Shown here piece after piece: positions 1-10,413 of a stretch of 64,000 nt of DNA (positions within the stretch are counted from its first letter, which is position 1; each line of letters begins with the position of its first letter). Where the stretch lies: assembly GCA_958510875.1 (NCBI GenBank), contig OY294070.1:3038001-3102000 (forward strand), written 5' to 3'. The translations under genes were made by a program, and so were the position numbers. The notes beneath the pieces were generated by a model. That model searched no databases. It was not told the origin of the DNA and was given only the letters and a program-made list of their open reading frames with translations. The DNA is from Endomychus coccineus (taxonomy: Eukaryota; Arthropoda; Insecta; Coleoptera; Endomychidae).

Positions 1-105
1 TAATTACCCCCTTGGAATGATATCAGCCCTAAATAAATAAATCAATAAGACAAATGGAGGAAACGATCGTGCGATTTCGAGAAAAAATGTATTCCAAGAT
101 CAAGA

Positions 106-960
106 TCAATTACAGGAACAATGCGTCATTTTTAAGGCTAGCGGAACGGTCGATTCGTACGGACCAGGAAAGAAGTAAGTAAAGGCTTGGTCGGAAGGCC
201 CTTCGGTTGTATTAAATTCCGCAACAGGTATTCCATTTTGAGCCAATAGCGAGGCCACAGTCGATGCTGGATAACCCACAGGAGACACACCGATCAGCAA
301 ACAAAAATCGCATTCTTCCAGTAGGTCGCGAGTCCTATCGAAAACGGCCTTATCGAAATCTTCCCCGAACCAAGTTACGTGCGGTCTGAGCAGTTGCTCG
401 CAAAATCTGCATTTCGGCAGGCTTTTTATCGGGATCTTCGACGATACCCTACCTTTCATCGGCACAAACTCTCTACCTCGCAACGCTTCGCAAATCGGTC
501 GGTCCATGTTGACCTCGACATCTTGACAGTTGGTACAAATGGTTTTTTTCACGTTCCCAAGCAATTCGATCACGTCCTCGCTACCTGCGGCTTGATGGAG
601 ACCGTCGACGTTCTGGGTGATTACTGTAAATCGGCGTTTTCCGTTTTCGTCGTCGTCATCTTCGTCCGCGCAAGTGCAGCTATCAGCGTATCGGGCCAGA
701 GCTAGGTGAGCTTTGTTTGGTAACGCGTTGAAAGCCGCTTCTCTTCGATAATGGTGAAATTCCCATACCAAACCCGGACATTGTTTAAACGCTTCCGGTG
801 ACATCAAGTTCGTTGCTTTGTACCGTCTCCAATACAATCTAGAGTCCCGGAAAGACGATATGAAGGAGGCGTCGGATAATCCGGCACCGGTTATCGCGGC
901 AATGTTTTTAGCACGACTAATTTCTTCGAAAAAAAGTTCATAATTTGTACTTGGTACCAT
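106..960 (-). CDS. SIRT5-like (class III) sirtuin, intronless, with altered active site
   Basis: This 284-residue ORF is a full-length sirtuin closest in layout to mitochondrial SIRT5 NAD-dependent deacylases. Seen: Rossmann GAGLS at residues 25-29, the SIRT5-type WEFHHYRRE block at 66-74, ITQNVDGLH at 114-122, four zinc cysteines (142, 145, 184, 187), and LRPHVTWFGE at 191-200. Oddities: the invariant catalytic His, expected in an E-[IL]-H-G context, is Leu134 (codon CTT) in ELLG. SGIP/SGVP is replaced by SFIS at 32-35. The Tyr of the YxxR acyl-selectivity pair is His69, while the Arg (72) is kept. An acidic insert fills residues 98-106. The gene has no introns and no stop codons. The start is the ATG at 960, giving the usual length from the Rossmann motif onward without an obvious long presequence. 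I infer a pseudoenzyme or a young retrocopy; an assembly error at the His codon cannot be excluded. Confidence 0.85.
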   Translation of the reverse strand: MVPSTNYELFFEEISRAKNIAAITGAGLSDASFISSFRDSRLYWRRYKATNLMSPEAFKQCPGLVWEFHHYRREAAFNALPNKAHLALARYADSCTCADEDDDDENGKRRFTVITQNVDGLHQAAGSEDVIELLGNVKKTICTNCQDVEVNMDRPICEALRGREFVPMKGRVSSKIPIKSLPKCRFCEQLLRPHVTWFGEDFDKAVFDRTRDLLEECDFCLLIGVSPVGYPASTVASLLAQNGIPVAEFNTTEGPSDQAFTYFFPGPYESTVPLALKMTHCSCN

Positions 961-1189
961 TTTGAACCATCATTCTTGGTTAACTTGACGTTTTTTCGAA
1001 CGACGTGTATTGTTTTAGGTTAACATCGATGTAGTTCTGTCGGTCAAGAGCGTATCGCTTTCTACAATTGACATTGGTTCGCATCCCAACTGTTAGTGCA
1101 ACGCGCGATCGGTAGATGGTGGCTTGTAACCTCTCTATATATAATATTACCATATAAAAGTTTCCTTTCTATGAAAGCGTAAATGCCAC
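961..1189. other. Upstream flank of the sirtuin gene
   Basis: No coding sequence is recognised here. It would hold the 5' UTR and promoter of the minus-strand sirtuin if that gene is expressed. I see no convincing TATA box. Confidence 0.3.
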
Positions 1190-1194
1190 CCAAA

Positions 1195-1402
1195 TAGGTA
1201 GCTTCAATCCTTCAACACTATCAACAAGTAATGAGGACCTTTCGGCTACCAAGTCGCCATCATCAGAGTAAACTAAATTATAAATCAGAATGTGCCTGAT
1301 AAATCTGAATTTACAAATTACTTTTTCGTTTATACGTTTCCATCCCTTCTAAATTACCCAAGTATTTGTCTGTAGTGTTTTAAAAGTGATAAACCTTCTT
1401 GA
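1195..1402 (-). mobile_element. Penelope-like element 3' fragment
   Basis: This stretch matches the arms at 40265-40466 and 43272-43350 as one uninterrupted sequence. It runs from the 'gaggacctttcggctaccaa' block (near 1230) through 'ctttttcgttta' into 'gtttccatcccttc'. In the 43 kb copy the same region adjoins a GIY-YIG endonuclease coding segment read on the minus strand, so I assign this to the 3' end of a Penelope-like retroelement. It serves as an uninterrupted reference for the nested copy. Confidence 0.6.
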
Positions 1403-2138
1403 AATATGATGATAAAGATAAAAGTGAATTTATTTTCTCAATAATAATTGTTGCAAAATATTAACAAGATATTAAGAAAACAAGACAAACAATACAGAAG
1501 AAATTTAAAATAAAATACAAAGACAAAAAATTAATTATTCAAGCATTCATTAACTGTGTATGGTTCACATTGCACAATAATATTGAATATGTTATTTTAA
1601 AACTCACATAAATTCTTTATACATTGAATATCAATTGGCAGAGAGACGAACTAAAATATTGCATAAAGAATCAGCTTCAAATACTTTAGCCTCAGCAATC
1701 AATCATTCAAATAAATATCAAGTATGCATACATTATGTTGATTATTTTTAGTTAAAATTCAAAGCATATTTTGTTATTTTCCTTTACCATTTTTTTGTAG
1801 AAAAAGGAAAGGGCGCAAATAGTTTATATGCGGGGGGCGGGGCGGGAATTAGCTACGCTACTGTTTAGTTTACTGAAAAACAAATCAGAAGAAACTTGTA
1901 GACTCTGTTTGGAAAAATTAAGTTTAATTGTTCTCTTAACAAATTACGTTTTATTCCTGCTAAGCAGTGGTTGATTTTGAAATTGCCATTCATAATGTAA
2001 TTCGTGAAGTGTGGGTTAACGTTACAATTATTGGTTGCCGCTTCCATCTTACTCATCTTGGTGGCGTAAAATACAAAAGTAGGGATATATAAAAACAAAA
2101 ATTGTGAAACTGGAAAGTGACTTCGTTATTGTTTTGGT
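1403..2138. other. AT-rich region with no recognised gene
   Basis: A/T-rich sequence. The short minus-strand ORF at 1865-2098 has no recognisable domain. A G-rich tract (ggggggcggggcggg) sits near 1830. Confidence 0.3.
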
Positions 2139-2420
2139 ATGGTATTTTTAAATCCAAATCTGGTAAGCGATTTTTTTGTTTTTAAGTTACTTTCGATAAA
2201 ACTAAGTGACGATAAGTTAACGGTTTTTGCTGATTATTCAGTGGATTATTTTATATCCGACGAAGCCACTTTTTTACTCCACATTTGGGCTGAAGCTTCT
2301 TCAACTCTAAATAAAGCCACGAACGCTTGCGAGTCCTTTCACTCTCATTTAAATAACTCTTTATTATAGTTCACCGAATATTTTTTATTTCATGGATGTT
2401 TGGTTAAAATTTCAAATAGA
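2139..2420 (+). pseudogene. MULE-type transposase C-terminal relic
   Basis: The translation contains HIWAEASSTLNKATNACESF followed by HSHLNN. This resembles the segment downstream of the MULE transposase domain in insect Mutator-like proteins (W.E......TTN.CESFH..FN). A stop follows at 2367, and the reading continues in another frame with a PNIFYFMDVWLKFQ-like stretch. The ORF is therefore broken and lacks the catalytic domain. The identification is from pattern memory. Confidence 0.45.
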
Positions 2421-3424
2421 AGTGTACATAAAATCTAATGGTATAGCTACTCATGTAAATCTAAAAACTCGACCACAATTCGGAGACAAGATTTTTTGCA
2501 AAAATTATTGTTAGATTTGGAACAACAACAACAAGATAACTACCCCCCATTTTGTCAAAGTTGGTTCAAATATATATGTACACAATTCATAAAATATTTA
2601 GTATTATTATGTATAAATTGTCAATGTTTATGTTTATGTTATGTAAAATGTATGTATTATAAGTACATTATATTCTTGATCATATGTTACACATTTTCTT
2701 ATTACACTAATTTAGTGAATAAATAAACCGACCTCATAATTAAATTTCTCAATCATATTAATTTTTTTGTAAACGTAAAAATATTACTTGGACGCCTATG
2801 GTGGAAAAATTGTTGCATCAATAAGGTTTTCATTGTATGTTAGAACTTTAAAATGAATAATTATCTTTGTGACGAATTTCGTACTTCCAAAATCGGACGA
2901 CAGAATGTCATTTGACGAATATCGTACACGAATTTAATAACTATTACTGATTACCTAATTTTGTTTCATCTCCGTCTTGAATTCGAATTACATGAAAATA
3001 TTGAAGTTTTCAATACAGACGATTCCAATAGAAACGTTAGGGTTGTTACGAAGAAGTTCGACAGTTGGAATTTATCGTGGAAATTTTCCAATTTGATTCA
3101 CTGCATTTTGATCGACAGCTATAGCGTAACAGTACATGTAATCACATTATATTCAAGGGGAATACGTTCACTTTTAAGTGTAACTATAATTTAATAGCTA
3201 TTGGTTAGAATCGTGTAAACAATATGTATTATTAAAACATACCTTTCATTAAATGGAATCAATGCAATTAAATTAATTTAAGTAATAATTGTAGATTGAA
3301 AAATAAATGATTCAAGTTGAAAGCGCACAATAATAAAATAAAGTTGAAGTATGTTTCAACGCCGCGCTGGTAGATTCTATAATTTTAAAGTAAAAATTCA
3401 ATAATAGTAGTAACTTAGGAGGTT
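2421..3424. other. Unassigned AT-rich region
   Basis: Only short spurious ORFs (2496-2726 and 2961-3194), with no domain I recognise and no clear repeat termini. Confidence 0.3.
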
Positions 3425-3595
3425 GGTCGCTATGCTACGCATGCTCGAAGGGTTAAGACGGAGTGGGTAAGTGAGTGTGCCGAAAGGATCGACTTGTGCT
3501 TTCGCTACGCTCACGCCGTCTTCCGCATTGACAAAGAGCGCGCGCCGCAGTCTGTTCACTTGCGTGAGCTCTATTCGGCTAGGTAGAAACCGATT
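3425..3595 (+). repeat. Dispersed GC-richer repeat, copy 1
   Basis: This block (gaagggttaagacggagtgg ... gcagtctgttcacttgcgtg) recurs at 33725-33858 with substitutions and small indels, in the same orientation. In the second copy it directly precedes a transposase N-terminal domain, so it may be a transposon-associated or promoter-like repeat. Confidence 0.6.
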
Positions 3596-3639
3596 TCAGA
3601 ATATTTTCTTTTCATTAAATTTGTTTATGTTAAAAACAA

Positions 3640-5140
3640 AATTGCTGGTCAGACCTCGGAAATTAATCAGATGCTTTGCCTACTCAGCGAAAGAATCTCG
3701 CTTGCCCTTAGGCCTACCTCATTGCCAAGCAGCGCTTTGGCAGTTCGGCGGCCGTCAATGCTTCTCCATGCTGAGGCATGTTGATTTCAGATGGTTCAGC
3801 AAGATCTATATACCCCCGTTGTAGGTGCTTCTAGGAGAAGAACCTTTCTGATATCGACTCTTTCAGAGTATAACCTTGCCACGTCGTGGAAAGGTGTCTA
3901 TGTTCAAGGGTGTTCATAATCCACCCTATTAACTCTCGTGGGATACTATGTCACTCCGCCGCTTGTTAAATAAAGCTCCTAGAGTTCTTGTTAAAGACAC
4001 CCTCTACGTCCAATAAGGTACCATGCAGACTCCGTTCCACTTCAGATGTTGCTTTATAAAGCCAACAGTCCAGTGGTGGGCCATGTCGACAGATCTACCC
4101 ATCTGATAAGCAAGCAGTTCCCCGTGAAGGGGGTAAGCTTCAGAGGTCCTGCCTTCAGATACCAGTCTACAAAAGCCTCTCTAACGTCTTCAACAAAAAC
4201 GACGTACGACTTATAGGAAGGTAATCTTTGACGTTTACATAACTCTTCCTTACCCGCTTTAGGAATGAAGGTCACATGAGTTATATACCCCTCATTGGGC
4301 GTGCATCCTACCGCAATACAACCCCTCAACACCCCTGTCAGCGGAACCACGATTTAGTTCAGACCCTTTTGCAGAAGTAGTGGAAACAATCGTTCAAAGT
4401 CCGGCGACTTGAACGCCTCAAAGGAGTTAGCAGAGCTTTGGCATTCGGCAGCCATCATTGCTTCTTCACGCTGAGGTATGTTGATCTCCTCAGATACTCT
4501 CGTAAGATCTGTATACGGCCGATGTAGAGGATACCAGCAAGGGAGTCTGGAGGACCATCCAAACTCTCTCATTTCCTTTCCAAAATGAGCGACCTGGAGT
4601 CATCCAGGTCTGGTTGGGCTTGCCGAGGATCTCCTTGGTATCCCTGACAAGCCTTATTGAGGACACCGTCAGGCTTTTCCAGAGTGTTGAATGACCTTTG
4701 ACAGTCCGAACAGATCCAGATGGGAAGCAACTGGGCTTGGAAGACTGTGTTGAGATCTCCCATTCGCACAGAGTACTCGTCAATATAACTAGGACCGCAA
4801 AAGGCTGCGCCGACTCTTTTGTTAGTTCTAGACCCATCCGGATACCAAATTCTGTCGTGCTTTGGCTCAATTCTGACCTGCTGTTCTAGACGAGATTGAT
4901 CTGCACTCCATCTCTTTAGGCAGCCATTGCAGCTAAGTTTGTAGACCTTCATCATTGTGGGATTCCTCATCGTCAGTGATAGGGATGGGAAGTACAGCAA
5001 GACTCTGAATGCTGCAGTCGGAGTATTCTCTTCCTCGTGGATGTGATGCCTCTGAGGAATTGCCCCTGTATTTTGTCCAGACATTTCTGGGTCGTGACCA
5101 GTACGATTCGTTATTTATGTCTATATGGCAATAGTCCATA
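3640..5140 (-). mobile_element. R1/I-clade LINE, scrambled relic
   Basis: Minus-strand reading gives an RNase H segment (IWYPDGSRTNKRVGAAF near 4830-4880, then ICSDCQRSFNTLEKPD) and a separate reverse-transcriptase N-terminal piece (CIAVGCTPNEGYITHVTFIP near 4240-4320). In intact elements RT precedes RNase H. Here RNase H comes first on the minus strand, so the copy is rearranged. A block near 3720-3840 partly duplicates 4430-4560. Many frameshifts make it non-coding. The same family occurs on the plus strand at 19520-20450. Confidence 0.7.
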
Positions 5141-5146
5141 TGTCTG

Positions 5147-5717
5147 TACAGGTGTCCTCGAACTGCGTGGCTAAAATAAAACCGAAGATTCTTTGCCTCA
5201 AGTGTCTTGTTTAGCCGGTACAGGGCTTCAAAGTTGCAAAAATAATTTTGTTTTTTCGGTATAACTTGAGAACGTGATGTAGGACTTTTAGAATATTTAG
5301 CAGGTGAGTTACTGTCAATAATAGCCGTTTTTGAGAGCGGAGCATAGAGCCTTAGAGACCATAGAAATGGCTCAAACTTGAGGATGTAACGGGAAAAGTG
5401 TCCAGAACTTTTTTGTGGTCAATGTAATTCACTCGATATTTTTTGTGTAGATAGCTTATCTAATTTGAAAACTGTTCTTACTCTTAGAAAATTTTGATAA
5501 AATCAACGGATTAGCTTGAAAAAAATAATTTTCGAGTCTCTGCAATTTTGGCTTACTAATTTTACTTGATTAAAATACCTTAGTTGCCTTTGCTTTTCTA
5601 ATGTCATTTTGGCATTTGGAGAATTTATTCTCAAAACTGTCAGTTTTTACTTTGCTTTCCTTAAAAATTTTATAAAATTATGGCTCAAAATTTCACTAAC
5701 ACTGAAATGGTTGATAT
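5147..5717. repeat. Left terminal inverted repeat
   Basis: It is the inverse complement of 6791-7397, with scattered substitutions and one ~35 bp deletion after 'accgaagattctttg'. It includes the transposase start codon and the first dozen codons. Confidence 0.85.
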
Positions 5718-6681
5718 GTTATTGATTTATGGACTTTGTCGTTGCAATGGCCGGAGAAGGGAAAGATATCCGCATCGCAGAATTCCAAATCGGCAAACCT
5801 TCGCGAAACTGGCAAATTTGAAGCAAATCGCAGAGAAACTGGACGCAGACGGACAAGAAGGACGTTAGAGCTTGAAGAAGCGATACTGGAAGCGGTTGAA
5901 ACTGAACCTGGGATAAGCACACTACGTTTGTTTGGAACTTCGTATTGGAGCCTCAAAATCATTAGTTCATAATTTACTGAAAGAAGAACTGTTGTATCCC
6001 TATCATATTAAAACAGTTCAAGACTTATTGCCCATGGATCCAGGTCATCGGCTAGATTTCTGTCGGCTTATTGTCCAAAGACAAAATGCAAACCCCAATT
6101 TTTGTAGAAGAATTCTGTTCACGGACGAAGATACTTTCACGAGATGTGGTCTTTTTAACCTCCATAATGAACATTTCTATGCTGATGAAAATCCTCATGA
6201 AACGGAAGTTACATATTTTCGGAATCAAACTAAAATCAATGTTTGGGTTGGAATTGTGGATAACTTTATTATTGGCCCTACCGTTATACCCGATCGATTG
6301 AACGGGGAGAACTACTTGAACTTTTTGGAACAAATGCTACTTGAACTGTTGGAAGACTTGCCCTTACACATTCGTCGTGGCCTGGTTTATCCATGATGGT
6401 GCACCTCTTCATTTCACATTAGCTGTGAGGCGACATTTGAATGCGGAATATCCAGATCGCTGGATATATAGGCTGCGACTTCTTTCTATGGGGCGCTTTG
6501 AAGTCGAAAGTTTATGAGCTCCAGTAAACACACGAGAGGAATTGTTGCAACGAATTAATCATGAAGCGGATTTATTGAAGAATGATCCTGAAGTACTATC
6601 CAGAGTTCAATCCAATTTCTTGAAACGAATTAATTTGTGTATTCAGGAAAATGGGCAACATTTCGAACATTTGATGCCTTA
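5680..6681 (+). pseudogene. DDE transposase (Tc1/mariner superfamily), broken
   Basis: The start MAQNFTNTEMVDMLLIYG resembles the N-terminal helix-turn-helix (DUF4817-like) region of insect transposases. Later pieces in shifting frames give RETGKFEANRRETGRRRTRR, LLPMDPGHRLDFCR and ILFTDEDTFTR (first catalytic Asp). Then come INVWVGIVDN, WFIHDGAP (second Asp) and DFFLWGALKSKVY near 6477 (third acidic position), ending ENGQHFEHLMP and a stop at about 6681. At least three frameshifts and an in-frame stop near 6396 break it. The expected SPDL segment before DFFLWG is deleted. Confidence 0.75.
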
Positions 6682-6790
6682 GCGATTTCCCAAAAAGTTT
6701 TGTTGTTTCTTTTAATTTAGCATTTGTTTTTCCTAAATAATCACATCGTTTCCCCATTTCTATTGTTTTTATTATTCGTGTTTTACCGAG

Positions 6791-7397
6791 ATATTAACCA
6801 TTTCAGTGTTAGTGAAATTTTGAGCCATAATTTTATAAAATTTTTACGGAAAGCAAAGTAAAAACTGACAGTTTTGAGAATAAATTCTCCAAATGCCAAA
6901 ATGACATTAGAAAAGCAAAGGCAACTAAGGTATTTTAATCAAGTAAAATTAGTAAGCCAAAATTGCAGAGACTCGAAAATTATTTTTTTCAAGCTAATCC
7001 TTTGATTTTATCAAAATTTTTTAAGAGTAAAAAAAGTTTTCAAATTAGATAAGCTATCTACATAAAAAATATAGAGTGAATTACATTGACCACAAAAAAG
7101 TTCTGGACACTTTTCCCGTTACATCCACAAGTTTGAGCAATTTCTATGGTCTCTAAGGCTCTATGCTCCGCTCTCAAAAACGGCTATTATTGACAGTAAC
7201 TCACCTGCCAAATATTGTAAAAGTCCTCCATCACGTTCTCAAGTTATACCGAAAAAACAAAATTATTTTTGCAACTTTGAAGCCCTCTACCGGCTAAACA
7301 AGACACTTGAGGCAAAAGTAAAAAGGCTCATCAAATTTTTTTCGAATCAAAGAATCTTCGGTTTTATTTTAGCCACGCAGTTCAAGGACATCCTGTA
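6791..7397. repeat. Right terminal inverted repeat
   Basis: Partner of 5147-5717. It keeps the ~35 bp segment missing on the left, so this arm is probably nearer the ancestral form. Confidence 0.85.
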
Positions 7398-7399
7398 TA

Positions 7400-8303
7400 T
7401 TAGGTCTATTTCAATAAATCTATTACTATTGTTATCAAAACTCTTTTATACCTTAATTTTAACTTTAATTCTATTTTTTTAAGTTCTTTCATATTCTCTA
7501 ATATTAATTTTTTTAAATAATATTTTAAGCACAATTCGACATACTGTAAAAGTGTAAATATAATACATAATGTAATACAGTGAACAAATATATCTGTCTA
7601 TCTCACGTTACAAATAACAAGAGGCTATGTTTTGAGATAGAGAACGAAGCAGTTGCCAGCTGGCTTCGCCCAATAACCCCCAGATGGCACTGCAAATCCA
7701 CCTAAAATGTGAAATAAACCCCTAAGCTTTTAAATAATCTAAAAATAATTTAGACATTATAAAATGTGAGTCTTAAACTTCCTGCTTGTGATTTGTGTTT
7801 CCAGGGAATCGTGTGTCGCTCTCTACTTATCTAGGGTTATGACGCAGATAACCGCGCATATTTGAATGACGGAAATTATGTTATTCTTCTTACACTCTTA
7901 TAAGTGTTATTGCAAAAGAAAATATCCAAATAAAACCCCCTAAAATACCGACCAAAGCGCAAAAAAAACAAATTTAGGGGGAAAACGCCCAGCCTGGTAA
8001 CACTGTAACGAAGACGAGTCTGGAGATGGCGACACTCACAGTAACGCAACGTTGCCAGATTGTATAAGCTGCCCGAGATTGGGTTAAATAAAACATAACA
8101 AGTAGTCAAAAATTCTTCAATTTCGAGTGATTTTCATATAAAACTGTCTTAGGAATGATTGGAATTTTGGAAGAACTTATGAGCAGTATAATATTTACAG
8201 ATTTTATTGATATTTCATCACTTTTTCACTACAAGATAAGTTAACAATTTCGTATTGAGTGTTAATACTAATTAAAATTAAGGTTAAGTCCCTGTAGATA
8301 GTT
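7400..8303. other. Intergenic region downstream of TIM22
   Basis: No recognised gene. The ORF at 7876-8109 (-) has no known domain. This side holds the 3' flank of the minus-strand TIM22 gene. Confidence 0.3.
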
Positions 8304-9095
8304 CTAAAATCTTGAATGCATATAATAATCAATCGCAGTGGAAAATGCAGCAAAACCTGCAGCCCCAAATAAGCCTGCTTTCACACCAGCTGAAAAAAAT
8401 CATTATCAAACAACGATGACGGAATAACTGCAAATTATTACCTCGTAATCCAATAAGACCCCCAGTTACACCACCTGCATATGTTCCATTTCTCCAGTCA
8501 GATTTACCCCTCATCTGGTCATTAAAAGAAATAATTAATATACTTGTCTAATACTTTGTATTATATTCAGAACATCAAAATAATAATCACTCACCGTTTC
8601 TATCGTGCATTCTATCGCAGAGAACATAGCACCAATAATTGCAAAATTCTTAGCATAGCTTAAAGTGGTTGTTTTCATTTCTTTGAAAATTTGTTTAGCA
8701 GTTTGCTGTTCAACATCGGTCGCACTTGGACCTACACTAGAAGAGAACAAACCTATAGCTGCCCCCAATCCATACCCTATAAGCAATACGAGATAGATTA
8801 TCATTCACAATATGTTTCAGATCTGTGGAAAACTTGCAAAAAATTGAAAAATTTTCAAGAAACTGTGTCATTTCTTCACTTGCTTACCTACTACACAGCT
8901 CATGGTCGACTTAAAAGCACAGCTCTCGAAGAACGCTTCAACTCTTTTTTCTTCATTTGATTTGATCTGTATGGGACCAAGCGTTTTAGGAATAATAATG
9001 TTTTCCCTAAATCTAAAATTGTTTCCTATGAAATATTTCGTTAAATACGACCATTCTTCAGATGTTAGGTCTTTTTTCGCTTCTGGGTTTTCCAT
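8304..9095 (-). CDS. Tim22: Mitochondrial import inner membrane translocase subunit Tim22
   Basis: Tim22 is the core of the inner-membrane carrier translocase, which inserts metabolite carriers into the mitochondrial inner membrane. Exons on the minus strand: 9095-8888, 8776-8595, 8514-8442, 8389-8304. All introns are GT-AG and phases match, giving 182 residues (549 nt with stop). The joined protein shows [15 protein letters not shown] running into [17 protein letters not shown] (first membrane segment), [20 protein letters not shown] (second), [20 protein letters not shown] (signature loop and third segment), and [20 protein letters not shown] (last). The intermembrane Cys pair typical of metazoan Tim22 appears as SCAF and MSC. 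The start is the first ATG, giving a ~70-residue N-terminal domain as usual for the family. The gene looks intact. Confidence 0.93.
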
Positions 9096-9347
9096 GCTGC
9101 CTCTAATGAGGAAACGTCCAAAATATACTCAACGCCCAATCAATGTACGGGTTATATTAATTAGGATATTTCAAACTATCCATTGAATCAGGTTTAAAAT
9201 TGTTAATTATACATTTATCTTATTAGGTAGTTCCTAGGCTATAAGGTTATGTTATTTAATTCAAAGTCACAGAGTAATAAATTTGTTGAAAATTGCAGTC
9301 GTAGAACAGATGAATAATTACATGTAGAATAATCAGAACCTCAGACC
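9096..9347. other. TIM22 upstream region
   Basis: No coding features seen. Probably the promoter and 5' UTR of TIM22, bounded by the adjacent MITE-like element. Confidence 0.3.
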
Positions 9348-9762
9348 ACGGTCGTACATACAGGTCTGGAAACTCTATGTTTGACATGGATCTCTTACGC
9401 GTCGCCAAACTCGTAGTCCCTCACTCAGCCACCAGCTAGCGCTTGAATCACGAAGTGGTAAAACGATTTCTTTCCGGAATCGCAAGCATCCACTTTTCTA
9501 GTATTTCCGCATCTTTCGGCACTTTAAAACGTAAGTTTTTTGTTTTACACTTTTGTACTCCGTTTTGCATTTCGGCACAATGCACGGTTTCGTAATTTGT
9601 TTCTAAAAACGCAGGTATTCCTTGTATTGACAAGTCAACTGACAGTTGTCAGAGAATACTCTTACGTGGCGTCTTTTGGTACTGTGCGAAAGTCGACGCT
9701 TAGCGGTCCCACTTCTCACATAGGAAACAACCTCGAGTTTTCAGACCTGTATGTACGACCGT
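9348..9762. mobile_element. Short inverted-repeat element carrying a THAP-domain fragment
   Basis: The ends are ~28 bp inverted repeats: 'cggtcgtacatacaggtctg' just inside 9348, matched by 'cagacctgtatgtacgaccg' ending at 9762. The minus-strand ORF 9448-9633 encodes RFKVPKDAEILEKWMLAIPE, which resembles the middle of a C2CH THAP DNA-binding domain (phenylalanine, then PKD, then KKW..AI). Reading into the right arm finds no complete transposase. It may be a deleted P-element-type transposon or a captured THAP exon. Confidence 0.6.
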
Positions 9763-10413
9763 AAATATTAGTCTGAGCTCAGAACCATGATAAGAGATGA
9801 TAGACATTTTACACGATAAGATCTTAGTATTGTAGGCACGGTCGGAAGAAACTATCGAACTATTATATATTACATCTAAAATTGATTCGAATCAGCCATT
9901 ACGTGATGAGAATCACAGACCATTTAATGTTTGAATCTGATCGAAATGAGGAAGCATTAGATCGTGAAAATTCAATAACAAGCTCAGAATAGGTACTTTA
10001 ATTCAATAAATGATGAATAAAATAGTTGCTCGAGTAAAATAGTCAGAGGTAAAAACCACAGAACTACTATAATGTTCAAACGACTATTAGTTAGCTTGTA
10101 CAGTAGGTATGACTGTACTATCATAGACTTCTTATGAAAGGTCATAGAAATCAAGATTTTATAACTTCTTTCTATCGAATTTTATGCGGTAAAAGTCTAT
10201 GAAAATGTAAAATTCTTATCAGCATCCTGTCTCTCTGTATCTGCTGCACAGAACAAGAGAATGAAATGGGATAGTTCTTCTTTGAGCTTGAGTTCCATGC
10301 GCCTACATTCAATTTTAACATTCAACTGTTAAATAGTCGAAAACATTCATCATTTATTATTATTTAGAAAATTCCTTCGAAGCACATACCGTCCGGTTAT
10401 TTTTACCGTTAAT
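9763..10413. other. BolA2 upstream region
   Basis: No gene recognised. It should contain the BolA2 promoter and 5' UTR. No TATA box at a persuasive distance is visible. Confidence 0.35.

Larger units (their letters stand above)
5147..7397 (+). mobile_element. Tc1/mariner-superfamily DNA transposon with ~0.6 kb terminal inverted repeats
   Basis: The element begins tacaggtgtcctcgaactgcg at 5147 and ends with the inverted counterpart at 7397. The left arm is 5147-5717 and the right arm 6791-7397; the left arm lacks about 35 bp present in the right. The arms extend past the transposase start, so the first ~38 bases of the ORF are repeated in inverse at the right end. A TA dinucleotide adjoins the right end; the left end is less clear. 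The body encodes a decayed DDE transposase. Confidence 0.85.

Noticed and set aside
379..705. 108-codon plus-strand ORF
   Set aside because: It is the antisense shadow of the sirtuin coding sequence and has no domain of its own.
8691..9186. Plus-strand ORFs over TIM22
   Set aside because: Antisense shadows of TIM22 exons 1 and 2.
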